This document shows positions 1 to 8,795 of a DNA stretch of 35,777 nt, in pieces. Origin of the DNA: Candidatus Anaerobutyricum avicola (GTDB taxonomy: Bacteria; Bacillota; Clostridia; Lachnospirales; Lachnospiraceae); the NCBI GenBank assembly GCA_019113845.1, contig DXGQ01000027.1, positions 1 to 35,777 on the forward strand, read 5' to 3'. Within the stretch, counting starts at the first letter, position 1; the number at the start of each line of letters is the position of its first letter. The position numbers and the translations under genes were made by a program. Below the pieces are notes generated by a model. That model did no database searches and was not told the DNA's origin. It was given only the letters and a program-made list of their open reading frames with translations.

Positions 1-3000
1 TATCTATGATAGATGTAATAGTATCATTAAGCAACTCAGATATTTCACTCATATTGCGACCATCGTCTGTCTCTTCGTTGAATTGACGACAGAGTTTCAC
101 GATAGGCTCAGATTTACCACGGCAAAGCAAACGAATTGTATCGAGCATCTTCTTTGGATTCAGATAATCGCAAATTATCTCACCATCGGTATCGATATAA
201 ACCATATAAAATGGATGAATACGATTCCGATTATCAATATTGACACTATTATGAATATTCTTAAGCACGAAGATTACACCCTGCGGATTTTCTGGCGTAT
301 TAGCGACTACGGCGTGTAAGCCCGTCGGTTTTTTCTCTATATCCTCATGCGTCTTCATATACTCCAGGAGATCCAGACGAAATTCATTCAATCCAAGATC
401 CATTATGGAGATCCCGCTGGACATATCTTCGATATCGACAACTTCTTCTTGCAGTCGTTGAAGTTGTTGTTTTCGATACTCAAGATCTCCTTTTTCCTCC
501 GGATTAATGAGATCATCATCGCCGGTAGAAGTCATAATTGAAATTTTCATACGGGTCTCGACGCGAGATTTCAGATTGATGTAATCATCCAACGTCATAT
601 CCGGCCAAAAGTTTACAAGTTGTATGTATTGGTTTTTGCTGCCGATACGATCAATACGTCCAAACCGCTGAATAATACGTACAGGATTCCAGTGGATGTC
701 ATAATTAACCAAGTAGTCACAATCCTGCAGATTCTGACCTTCAGAAATGCAGTCTGTGGCAATTAAAATATCAATTTCATCAGTACAGTTTGGCATCAAC
801 AAATCTTTGCCTTTGGAAACAGGAGAAAAACAAGTCAGAACATTGTTAAATGTCGCCTGAAAACCTTTAATAGTCGTTTTGCCATCAATGGTGCCGGTAA
901 TAACTGCAGTATTCAGGCCATATTTATCTTTCATATATTTGCTGACATTCTCAAAAAGATACTCAGCTGTATCTGAAAATGCTGAAAAAATCAATATTTT
1001 CTTGTTATCCTTATTAATCGGATGAGTCACCTTTTCATCAAGTATAGAGAACAATGTCTGCAGCTTTTTATCATGCTCTGGGGTAATTTCCTCCATCATA
1101 AGCAAAAGAAGTTCAAGGGTATCGGCATCTTTTTGAAGTTCATCACGCCATGTTTTGTAATCCATGTCGCTCAGATGGATTTTTACTTTTTTACCAACAG
1201 TGAATAAGTCTGAGTTGCTGTCTTCAATATCAAACTCTGACTCTGACATATCGTAAATATCGATTGTTGTCTCACCATTTTTTTCATACTCCTCGATGGT
1301 CTTGAGTGTTTCCTTTATTAACTCATAAATACGTTTCAGTGTTAAATCAAAGGAATACACAGAGCTCTCCAGTCGTTTTAGCAGATTAATGCTCATTAAG
1401 CGTTGAATTCCCTGTTCACGGCCAACCTGTGTTAAATTTGTTCCCTTATGATGCGACATGTCAATATACTTCTCAAGTTTACTCGGAAATATATAATTTG
1501 AAGGTGTATAGATACAGAGTGAAAGTAACATCAGCTGTTCATATATCTGATTATAATTTATGGCTGAATTAAGCTCGGTCAAATTTGGACGCTTGGAAAT
1601 TGGCTTTAGACGCTCCGGAAACTTTCCAATCTCGGAAGTATTGTAGTATTTCTCGATATGTTTTCTGGAACGGGCAATCGTTACGCTATCCAGTACTTCG
1701 AAGAAGTCAAAATCAAGCGTCCGCAGGAGTGCATCTGTAGTGCGATCTTCCGGCTCTAGTTTGCTCCATGCATTAAATGCTGTCTGTGCCTGACGAAAGA
1801 TTTCATCAATAGGCTTGGTAGTGTTCAGTTTTTCATTAATCTGGCTGGAGTCGCCTTCATAAGCCAATGCCAGCTGATTCTTCAAATCATTGAAACGGTT
1901 ATTGACCGGCGTAGCAGAAAGCATTAATACCTTTGTTTTTACCCCAGCACGAACTACCTTATTTAATAAGCGTAAATAACGATTTTCCTTAGCATCATCA
2001 CCTGACAACTCACCACCGTTACGGAAATTATGAGATTCATCAATAACCACAAGATCATAGTTTCCCCAGTTGAGACGCCCTAAATCAAGACCATTAGATT
2101 GACCCCCATCTCGTGAAAGATCTGTGTGGAATAACACATCATAATTAAGCCGGTCCTCAGCAATAGGATTATTTACATAGTTGTATTTGTATGTATTCCA
2201 ATTCTCCGCCAGCTTTTTGGGACATAATACAAGAACAGATTTATTACGGTTTTCATAATATTTGATGACAGCAAGTGCAGTAAAGGTTTTACCAAGGCCA
2301 ACACTGTCCGCAAGAATACAACCATTGTATTTTTCTAACTTATTGATGATAGCCAAAACAGCATCTTTCTGAAAATCATAAAGCTTATTCCAAATCTTAC
2401 TCTGTTTAAAGCCAGTAGCTTCGTTTGGCAGAGTGTCTTCAGATATATCTTCAAGAAATTCACTAAACACATGATAAAGTGTCATAAAATAAATGAATTC
2501 CGGTGAATTTTCATTATAGGCATTGCTGATATTCTCAACTATAATATCTGTAACATCCTGCATTTTATTCTTGTCATTCCAAAGCGTATCAAAAAGCTGC
2601 ATATATTGCAGTGCAAACGGAGCTTCCATACCCTGAACCATATTATAGCTGTTATTTCCTCGTTCACGGCCGATGTCTACTGTTGTAAACCCATTGATTG
2701 GCGCATAGGCAAACTGTCCTGAGTCTGATGCTACCGTCATAAATCCTCCCATGTTTTCCCCAGTGGTATTAGATTTGAATTTTGCCTTAGCTCTAATCCA
2801 GTTCGCACACTCCTTTGCAATGGCACGCTGCTTCAATTCATTTCGCAACTTAATTTCAAACTCTGTTCCATACAGACTATTTTCACGATGAAGCCTCGGA
2901 ATATAAAACTCACGCTTTTGCTTCTCTGCTTTTTCCTTAATGAATGTAGGAGAAGTAAAAATAAAACGAAATTCATCAACCTGATCAAGTTGCATCTTCA

Positions 3001-3118
3001 GCTCCTGATAAGCATAGATCGAGAAGCAGAAGGCAGCGACAGAAACTTTAGCATTCTTTTTAATTGTCTTTTGTAAATTATCACGAACAATTTCCGTAAT
3101 ATTATCAAAAATTTTCAT
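1..3118 (-). CDS. SNF2-type helicase with degenerate PLD-like N-terminus (3' end outside window)
   Basis: An open frame of 1039 codons starts with the ATG at 3118-3116 and runs off the left edge without a stop. An AAGG ribosome site lies about 8 bases upstream. Residues 1-160 resemble the PLD-like region found before SNF2 helicases, but I see no HxK catalytic motif. The helicase core follows: P-loop VGLGKT at about 273-278, DESH box at 360-363, SATP at 401-404, then a C-terminal half with an SEGQNLQ segment and a QRFGRIDRIG motif VI. The family translocates on double-stranded DNA using ATP; related proteins occur in restriction and defence operons. Partner genes, if any, lie outside the window. 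It follows the GmrSD gene in the same direction after a 207-base AT-rich gap with its own promoter. The family call is firm; a defence role is inferred. Confidence 0.93.
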   Translation of the reverse strand, partial: MKIFDNITEIVRDNLQKTIKKNAKVSVAAFCFSIYAYQELKMQLDQVDEFRFIFTSPTFIKEKAEKQKREFYIPRLHRENSLYGTEFEIKLRNELKQRAIAKECANWIRAKAKFKSNTTGENMGGFMTVASDSGQFAYAPINGFTTVDIGRERGNNSYNMVQGMEAPFALQYMQLFDTLWNDKNKMQDVTDIIVENISNAYNENSPEFIYFMTLYHVFSEFLEDISEDTLPNEATGFKQSKIWNKLYDFQKDAVLAIINKLEKYNGCILADSVGLGKTFTALAVIKYYENRNKSVLVLCPKKLAENWNTYKYNYVNNPIAEDRLNYDVLFHTDLSRDGGQSNGLDLGRLNWGNYDLVVIDESHNFRNGGELSGDDAKENRYLRLLNKVVRAGVKTKVLMLSATPVNNRFNDLKNQLALAYEGDSSQINEKLNTTKPIDEIFRQAQTAFNAWSKLEPEDRTTDALLRTLDFDFFEVLDSVTIARSRKHIEKYYNTSEIGKFPERLKPISKRPNLTELNSAINYNQIYEQLMLLSLCIYTPSNYIFPSKLEKYIDMSHHKGTNLTQVGREQGIQRLMSINLLKRLESSVYSFDLTLKRIYELIKETLKTIEEYEKNGETTIDIYDMSESEFDIEDSNSDLFTVGKKVKIHLSDMDYKTWRDELQKDADTLELLLLMMEEITPEHDKKLQTLFSILDEKVTHPINKDNKKILIFSAFSDTAEYLFENVSKYMKDKYGLNTAVITGTIDGKTTIKGFQATFNNVLTCFSPVSKGKDLLMPNCTDEIDILIATDCISEGQNLQDCDYLVNYDIHWNPVRIIQRFGRIDRIGSKNQYIQLVNFWPDMTLDDYINLKSRVETRMKISIMTSTGDDDLINPEEKGDLEYRKQQLQRLQEEVVDIEDMSSGISIMDLGLNEFRLDLLEYMKTHEDIEKKPTGLHAVVANTPENPQGVIFVLKNIHNSVNIDNRNRIHPFYMVYIDTDGEIICDYLNPKKMLDTIRLLCRGKSEPIVKLCRQFNEETDDGRNMSEISELLNDTITSIID

Positions 3119-3156
3119 CAGCAATACCTTACTTTCATTTCAACTCTAACTCAAAT

Positions 3157-3185
3157 AGTATATATAGCTTTACAATTTTAAACAA
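3157..3185 (-). promoter_or_regulatory. Predicted sigma-A promoter of the helicase gene
   Basis: On the minus strand TTGTTT (3185-3180) is followed after exactly 17 bases by TATACT (3162-3157). The expected transcript start near 3150 gives a leader of about 30 bases before the ATG at 3118. The surrounding DNA is very AT-rich, so chance matches are possible. Confidence 0.5.
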
Positions 3186-3325
3186 TAAAACAATTTTATC
3201 AGATCATATATATAATCACAATAAGTATTCCTGTAAATATAAAAATACTCCTTAGATTTTTGAAATTATTTTTGTTTATATTTAGTAAGCATTTCTCTGA
3301 TGACTTAAAATCAAAACTATAGTTT

Positions 3326-5098
3326 TTACAAACTCTGTCCAAACTTTCCAATCACTTCATCGCTGTCTCTTCCTGATATTACCTTTCCGGTAACATTTTC
3401 AATGGCATCTAACAGTTTTTTCGCTCTATACACAATATGCTTATCAAAATTGTCTTCCCTGCAACTTTCCACATCAAGCCAATGGGACTCTAAATATTCG
3501 TTTAAAACCTCAGAATTCACCTGCCCCTTTGCTTCTATTTTTGTTAAATACTGACTCGGAGCAACTCCTCCAATCTCACGATTTGTAGAATAGGTGATTG
3601 GCGTTTTGTTGACAATCGAATTCCATTTTTCTTTTGGATATCGTTGTTTTTCACAATAACTTTTCGGAAAAACATGATGGATATCTGGATTTTCTGACTT
3701 ATAAACTGTAAAATCCATCTCTCTTCCGCTGATAAAATCTTTACAATGATTTTTCAAAACCAGTGCCATGATTCCTTTATAAGCTGCTGACAATCTCGAC
3801 TGCAATGTTAATAATCTTACTGGGTTAAAATAGGATTCCTGGACAGTTCTTGGCACTTTTTTATCATCAGATACCCAATCCATCACTCCAACGACATCAT
3901 TGACATACCGGGTCTCATTTGCTCCACCGTACAATTCGCCAAAAACACCGCACCAATACCATTGTTTGATTTTGTTTTTGACATTCGTAGCTTTAATCTT
4001 GTTTCCATCGGCTAACAAAGTACAAAGAACGGCTAGCGGAATCAATTGTGTAGAATACGGAAGATCTTTTTTCCCAAAAATACGTTCTTCCTGCAGCATT
4101 TTTTCTGCTTCGATAAAACCTTTCGTCAAATCATCAGCATAACTCTGATAATCCATCAGAGATAAATTCAATACATCTTTCTTTTTGCAGCTCACAGTTT
4201 TATCGTTCTTATAAGATGCCAGAAGTGTACAAGCAGTCAGAAAATCTGTGGCTGAAATAACAGAAAGCAAATCCCCGGTAAAATATAAAGCCTGTCTCTC
4301 ATCCCAATCTTTTCTCAGTTCAAAATCATCCATAGCAAAAACAGCTGTGACAAGTTCAAACACTGTAAGTGATACTCCACCTGTATTTACGTTTTCAAAC
4401 ACCTGACATACAGCTTCTTTCGGAGTATCCTTCCCAAGGGCAATAACCGGCATTTTATATTGCATTGTCTTTATAATGATTTTTGTATTAAAGTCTGTGA
4501 ACTCCTGTATTACTTCTCTGTCATAATTCCAATATGCATAATACTGGTTCTGCCAGTTCTGTACTTCTGTAAAATTCAAAATAATATTTAAAGGAAATTT
4601 TCTCTGTTCAAATTCTTTTTCTCTGTCAGACAAATCCAATTCAATTTTTCTTCCAAAATCTGAGGTTATAATTTTATTTTTCGGTACAGAAAAGATGGCA
4701 TCTACCCTGTCACAGGAAGAATCTAATGCTTTTTTTATATCAATATAATAATACCGATATATTTCTCCACCTTTATCTGTTCGGGTATGTACAGGTGCAG
4801 GATTATAAAGTGCCGAATATATAGAAGTCAGTCGCTGCTGTCCATCTAATATAAGATCAGAAGGCGCGACAGCTGTCTCTGGTGCACCCTCAATCGTCCG
4901 ATATTTAAACCGCACATTTTCGTTTCCATATTCCAAAAACATAGCTGCTCCTATCGGATAATTATTGGTAATACTGGCAATAAGCGCCTGTATTCTGCCA
5001 TCTTCCCAAACCCATCCTCTCTGGAAATCTGGTAATTGTGTTTTTCCTTCGTAAATATCCATCATAAGTTCCGTTATCAACTTATCGTTTGTCTGCAT
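3326..5098 (-). CDS. GmrSD-like type IV restriction protein (DUF262 + DUF1524)
   Basis: This 590-residue protein joins both halves of a GmrSD-type restriction enzyme. The N-terminal DUF262 domain shows DFQR (24-27) and DGQQR (85-89), the ParB/sulfiredoxin-like NTP-binding motifs. The C-terminal DUF1524 HNH-type nuclease shows IHHVFPK (473-479) followed by an NKTP segment. Characterised family members cut phage DNA carrying modified cytosines; the substrate here is unknown. The frame stays open up to an ATG at 5182, but that start has no ribosome site. The ATG at 5098 is preceded by GGGGGA eight bases away and fits the usual DUF262 start. A strong promoter lies at 5219-5247, giving a leader of about 115 bases. 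It stands beside the helicase and probably belongs to the same defence block. Confidence 0.92.
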   Translation of the reverse strand: MQTNDKLITELMMDIYEGKTQLPDFQRGWVWEDGRIQALIASITNNYPIGAAMFLEYGNENVRFKYRTIEGAPETAVAPSDLILDGQQRLTSIYSALYNPAPVHTRTDKGGEIYRYYYIDIKKALDSSCDRVDAIFSVPKNKIITSDFGRKIELDLSDREKEFEQRKFPLNIILNFTEVQNWQNQYYAYWNYDREVIQEFTDFNTKIIIKTMQYKMPVIALGKDTPKEAVCQVFENVNTGGVSLTVFELVTAVFAMDDFELRKDWDERQALYFTGDLLSVISATDFLTACTLLASYKNDKTVSCKKKDVLNLSLMDYQSYADDLTKGFIEAEKMLQEERIFGKKDLPYSTQLIPLAVLCTLLADGNKIKATNVKNKIKQWYWCGVFGELYGGANETRYVNDVVGVMDWVSDDKKVPRTVQESYFNPVRLLTLQSRLSAAYKGIMALVLKNHCKDFISGREMDFTVYKSENPDIHHVFPKSYCEKQRYPKEKWNSIVNKTPITYSTNREIGGVAPSQYLTKIEAKGQVNSEVLNEYLESHWLDVESCREDNFDKHIVYRAKKLLDAIENVTGKVISGRDSDEVIGKFGQSL

Positions 5099-5218
5099 AT
5101 AAAAATCCCCCACTGCTACTAAAATATTTTTAATGTTCCGGTAAGTCCTTACAGTAAATATAAAAACATGTCTTGTATCCATAAAAATGAATGAATTTAT
5201 ACCTGTTTTTTATAATAA

Positions 5219-5247
5219 ATTATATCAAACAAATCCGTTCTTTACAA
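5219..5247 (-). promoter_or_regulatory. Predicted sigma-A promoter of the GmrSD-like gene
   Basis: On the minus strand TTGTAA (5247-5242) is followed after 17 bases by a perfect TATAAT (5224-5219). Transcription would start near 5212, well upstream of the chosen start at 5098. Confidence 0.62.
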
Positions 5248-5294
5248 TTTATAATTCTTCTAAACCATTTGCAGACTTTCTCCCAACAACGGAT

Positions 5295-5320
5295 AAATAC
5301 ATTTTTTCCCTCATGTATTT
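5295..5320 (-). terminator. Stem-loop just after the first FtsX permease
   Basis: AAATACAT (5295-5302) pairs perfectly with ATGTATTT (5313-5320) across a 10-base A-rich/G-rich loop, six bases after the permease stop codon. No T-run follows on the minus strand, so it is a weak terminator candidate or an mRNA end-stabilising hairpin. Confidence 0.3.
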
Positions 5321-5325
5321 CCCCC

Positions 5326-7803
5326 TCACCCTCCATACTCTCTCATCCTCTCCACAATCGCCTTATCCCCTGCCAGCTTTTTATAGGACAGCGGCGGCGC
5401 TGCCGCGCAGATGGCCGTGACAAGGGCGATCGCGCCGAGTAACGGGAGTACTGGTATCCGGAACGGGATTTCCATGTAGTTCATGGACTGAAAGCAGAGG
5501 TAGGTGACGGCGGAGCCGGCGGTCAGGGTGAGCAGGACGGAGAAGGACGCGTAGAGGATTCCTTCCCGGATTAAGAGCCGGTTTATCTGTTTCCCGGACA
5601 TTCCGATGCTTTCCATGATGGCGAAGGTGAGTTTTCGGTTCTGGATACCGCTTGCGATGGTGTTCGCATAGTTTAATACGCCGACCAGCAGAAGGAGGAG
5701 GGCGATGGTCGTGCCGATTTCCATCATGCTGCCCTGGGATGCCTGTATGGTTTTCATGTTTTCGTAGTGTGACTCGACGTAGAGGTCGTTGCTGTACGGG
5801 CTTTGTTCCAGGAGGGACGTGATGTTTTGTTCGAGGGTTTCGTCGTATTCTTTGTCGTAGTGTATGCTGACGCTCAGTGTGGTCGGCCGGGTGGTCAGGC
5901 GCTTTAGATAGTTCTGGCTGACGATCAGCGTGGCGCCGATGTTAGTCCCGCTGTAATAGGTTTCGTAGGTCACTGCGCCGACCGTGATCTCATGGGGTTG
6001 GCCTTGATAGAGGAAATGCACCGGCTGACCAAGGTATTCTTCTGGTATTTCGGAGCCGTCATATTTTACGATGGCGATTTTTCCGTCCAGGAAGTCTTGT
6101 CTGTCGACAGGAGCTAAGAGCGATTGATTGATGTAATCGAATTCTTCTTCGTCGATGGCTTTCAGCATGCCGTAATAGTTTTCCGGATTGGCTTTGTAAT
6201 CCGCTGTCATTTCGTCGGCGGAAAGATAAGGAGTTCTTTCTATATAATTGGTGATCCACATGGCGGAAAAACCCCCTGGTTCATACGGGAAAGTGACAGG
6301 GACTCCTTCTACGACATGAAAGTCTTTCACGCCGTCCATGTTTTCTATTTCACTAAGAAATGTATTGCCTATAGCCGGCTGGAGGGAATGGATGTCCTCT
6401 GTCACCTGTGTGTGGTTTCGGACGATGAGGTCTGCGTCCCAGTAATTTGGCAGTACTGTTCTCTCGCCCTGACTACTGATGATCGTGGTCAGGCAGTAGA
6501 AGACGGACAGGCTTGTGGCCAGTGACAGCAGAACCACGATGGTTTTCTTTTTGTCTTTTTTTAATTGCTCCAGCGCCATTCTCCAGAAAAACGCTCCTTT
6601 TTTCTTTTTGTATCCTGCTCTTTTGGGTGCGGATTCTCTGTATTTGGTGGCTTCCACCGGTGTGACGCCGGTGGCGATCCGGATCGGTTTTCGCATTCCG
6701 ATGAGGATGGAGAGTCCGGTCACGAGGATCGTGATGAGGAAGATCGCCGGGTTGCACTGCATTTCTATATTGCCGGAGGCGATTCCCAGAACGTTTAAAA
6801 TGTACGGGACGAATTGGATGCAAAAAAGTGCGCCTGACAGGATTCCGATTGCCACTCCCCCTGTTGCGATAAACAACATTTGTCTTACGATGAAGGAGAC
6901 AAGCTGTTTCTTAGTCATGCCCAAGGACTGGAGCAGACCGTAGTAGCGGATTTTTCCTGAGACGGACAGGTACAGGATGTTGTAGATCAGCAGGTATGCG
7001 CTCAGGCAGATGATGAAGGCAAGGCCGATGATTCCGAGCAATAATTTGAAGGAATTTTCAATATAACCTGTCGGTGCGAAGATTTGCCGTTCTGTCAGGT
7101 CCATGGATTGTTCGATGGTCTGCATGGTGGATGGCAGAACATAGTTGTGGTCCAGTTTTATGCCGAGGATTCCGTCGGTTTTCAGGTTATAGCCTGTCTC
7201 GTCATAAAAAGCTTTTGATACGAAAGCGGCGGAGGTATCTCCGTAACCGTCCCAGATGCCGCTGATGGTAAACTCGTCCGTGTGAACGCCCGTGTTATTT
7301 TCGTATGTTACGGTCAGGCTGTCTCCGACAGCGAGGGTTTCTTTTCCGAATGTCTTCAATATATCTTTTGTGACCATCAGTTCGTTTTTATGCTGCGGAT
7401 AACGGCCGTCCGTTTTCGTTCTTGCCGGCGCCATCAGGTCATCCCAGAACACTGCGTCACACCATAACAGCCCGACTTCCACGGTATCATCAAACTCCGT
7501 GCTTTTGATAAATCCGGCGTAGGATTCCACGCCCACGTTCTGTATGTCCTTGTTTTGCCGCAGTGTGTCAAGCTGCTGCGAGGTGAAACCGTTCATGGTG
7601 GCAATGTCGTATTTTGCCCCGTTTAACCGCGTGTTCTGCAGACGGCTTGCGTCCAGATAGGACAGGCCGGTAGTCAGCACGCCAAAGAGCATGAACGCGG
7701 ACAGGATGATCGTAAAGAATAAGACACCATACTGCTTTTTATTGGTTTTCACGCTGTTTTTGGCCAATTTGCGGATCATCGCCTGATTATTATTTGCCAA
7801 CAT
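5326..7803 (-). CDS. ABC transporter permease, duplicated FtsX type (module 1)
   Basis: The protein has 825 residues. A first membrane helix (about 27-48) is followed by a large extracellular domain (about 55-255) and three helices (about 260-385). A short cytoplasmic linker, helix 5 (about 425-445), a second extracellular domain and three C-terminal helices complete a duplicated FtsX/MacB-like layout of about eight spans. This differs from the ten-span BceB topology. Such permeases work with a dedicated ATPase, mostly in peptide sensing, resistance or export. The start overlaps the ATPase stop by 14 bases and is preceded by GGGAGGGA. It is the last gene of the regulator-kinase-ATPase-permease set. 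The substrate cannot be read from sequence; a bacitracin- or lantibiotic-type peptide is a family-based guess. Confidence 0.92.
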   Translation of the reverse strand: MLANNNQAMIRKLAKNSVKTNKKQYGVLFFTIILSAFMLFGVLTTGLSYLDASRLQNTRLNGAKYDIATMNGFTSQQLDTLRQNKDIQNVGVESYAGFIKSTEFDDTVEVGLLWCDAVFWDDLMAPARTKTDGRYPQHKNELMVTKDILKTFGKETLAVGDSLTVTYENNTGVHTDEFTISGIWDGYGDTSAAFVSKAFYDETGYNLKTDGILGIKLDHNYVLPSTMQTIEQSMDLTERQIFAPTGYIENSFKLLLGIIGLAFIICLSAYLLIYNILYLSVSGKIRYYGLLQSLGMTKKQLVSFIVRQMLFIATGGVAIGILSGALFCIQFVPYILNVLGIASGNIEMQCNPAIFLITILVTGLSILIGMRKPIRIATGVTPVEATKYRESAPKRAGYKKKKGAFFWRMALEQLKKDKKKTIVVLLSLATSLSVFYCLTTIISSQGERTVLPNYWDADLIVRNHTQVTEDIHSLQPAIGNTFLSEIENMDGVKDFHVVEGVPVTFPYEPGGFSAMWITNYIERTPYLSADEMTADYKANPENYYGMLKAIDEEEFDYINQSLLAPVDRQDFLDGKIAIVKYDGSEIPEEYLGQPVHFLYQGQPHEITVGAVTYETYYSGTNIGATLIVSQNYLKRLTTRPTTLSVSIHYDKEYDETLEQNITSLLEQSPYSNDLYVESHYENMKTIQASQGSMMEIGTTIALLLLLVGVLNYANTIASGIQNRKLTFAIMESIGMSGKQINRLLIREGILYASFSVLLTLTAGSAVTYLCFQSMNYMEIPFRIPVLPLLGAIALVTAICAAAPPLSYKKLAGDKAIVERMREYGG

Positions 7804-8569
7804 GAGAATCCCTCCCTTCTGCTATCGTGCCGTCCGGTTCGTTGACGTTTCTCCCGCCTACGGTTGTCCCGCTGCCTGGGACTTCGCCGTCCGGTTTTCC
7901 GCCCACCATTTTTCCGTCCGCGATCCGGACGATCCGGTCGGCCATCTGCGCGATGTCGTTGTCGTGGGTGATGACGATCACCGTCTGCTGGTATTGCCGG
8001 CTCAACACTTTAAGAAGGCCGATCACATCGTGGCTGGCGGCGGTGTCCAGGTTCCCGGTCGGCTCGTCCGCAAGGATAATCGCCGGCCTTGTCGCCAGCG
8101 CCCGGATGATCGCCACGCGCTGTTGCTCTCCGCCGGACAGCATGGACGGGAGCATTTCCTGTTTGTCCTCGATGTGTAATGTTCTAAGCAGCTCCCGGAT
8201 GTAGTCCTTGTCTACCGGCGCGCCGTCCAGTTCCAGTGGAAATGTAATGTTATCGTACACGTTCAGGTCTGGGATCAGGTTGTACTGCTGGAAGATAAAA
8301 CCCACCTTTCTTCTCCGGAAAAGGGCGAGCTGCTCCGCATTTAAGGACGCAAGGTCGATCCCATCGACGATCACGCTGCCGCTGGTGGGCGTGTCCAGGC
8401 CGCCGATCATATGCAAAAGCGTGCTTTTGCCGCTGCCGGATTTCCCGATGATGGAGACGAACTCCCGCTCGGTGACTTCAAAGTCCACGCCGTCCAGTGC
8501 TTTTACGGTCTGTGTTCCGGTTTCATAATATTTTTTTAATTTTTGCGTTCTGACAATCACTCGTTTCAT
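7790..8569 (-). CDS. ABC transporter ATP-binding protein (module 1)
   Basis: This 259-residue ATPase is of the MacB/LolD/BceA class. Visible motifs are Walker A GKSGSGKST (42-50), the Q-loop FIFQQYN, the signature LSGGEQQ, Walker B ILADEP followed by TGNLD, and the H-loop VITHD. The frame is open to an ATG at 8608, but that codon sits inside a TATGAT -10-like element. The ATG at 8569 follows GGGAGGT at good distance, so I use it. The last 35 or so residues are an unusual Gly/Asp/Glu-rich tail beyond the normal ATPase fold. It drives the FtsX permease encoded directly downstream and overlapping it. Confidence 0.94.
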   Translation of the reverse strand: MKRVIVRTQKLKKYYETGTQTVKALDGVDFEVTEREFVSIIGKSGSGKSTLLHMIGGLDTPTSGSVIVDGIDLASLNAEQLALFRRRKVGFIFQQYNLIPDLNVYDNITFPLELDGAPVDKDYIRELLRTLHIEDKQEMLPSMLSGGEQQRVAIIRALATRPAIILADEPTGNLDTAASHDVIGLLKVLSRQYQQTVIVITHDNDIAQMADRIVRIADGKMVGGKPDGEVPGSGTTVGGRNVNEPDGTIAEGRDSHVGK

Positions 8570-8603
8570 CGTCAGCACCTCCCAAGCTTTTTTATTTGCT
8601 TCT

Positions 8604-8669
8604 ATCATACAGCCTGAAAATCACAAACCGGTCACAAAAAGAAAAAATCACAAAACTGTGATTTTTTCT
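8604..8669 (-). promoter_or_regulatory. Candidate response-regulator box and -10 upstream of the module 1 transporter
   Basis: A perfect dyad of 13-base arms with a 4-base loop (8640-8652 / 8657-8669) contains TCACA-N4-TGTGA at 8648-8661. This resembles the TnACA-N4-TGTAA-type box described for BceR-like regulators. Two further TCACAAA copies lie at 8621 and 8632, 11 bases apart, as OmpR-family direct repeats often are. On the minus strand TATGAT (8609-8604) is a possible -10 without a good -35, as expected of an activated promoter. The dyad also has A- and T-rich flanks and could act as a terminator after the kinase gene. Confidence 0.5.
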
Positions 8670-8795
8670 AATGAATGACAATACCGCAGATGGCAATGCA
8701 GGCAAGTCATTATGAAAATGTGAGCAGGATAACCAGGTATATATGCATCCTGAAAATTCGGGCAAATGACACATAAGACTCCTGAAAATGGCTCC

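Noticed and set aside
5187-5442. Two overlapping plus-strand frames of 77 and 83 codons
   Set aside because: They overlap the GmrSD promoter and the permease end, have no ribosome site and no recognisable protein features.
8640-8669. Simple terminator only
   Set aside because: The arms also contain the regulator-type TCACA/TGTGA halves and direct repeats continue toward the ATPase gene, so a pure terminator does not explain the pattern, though that function is not excluded.
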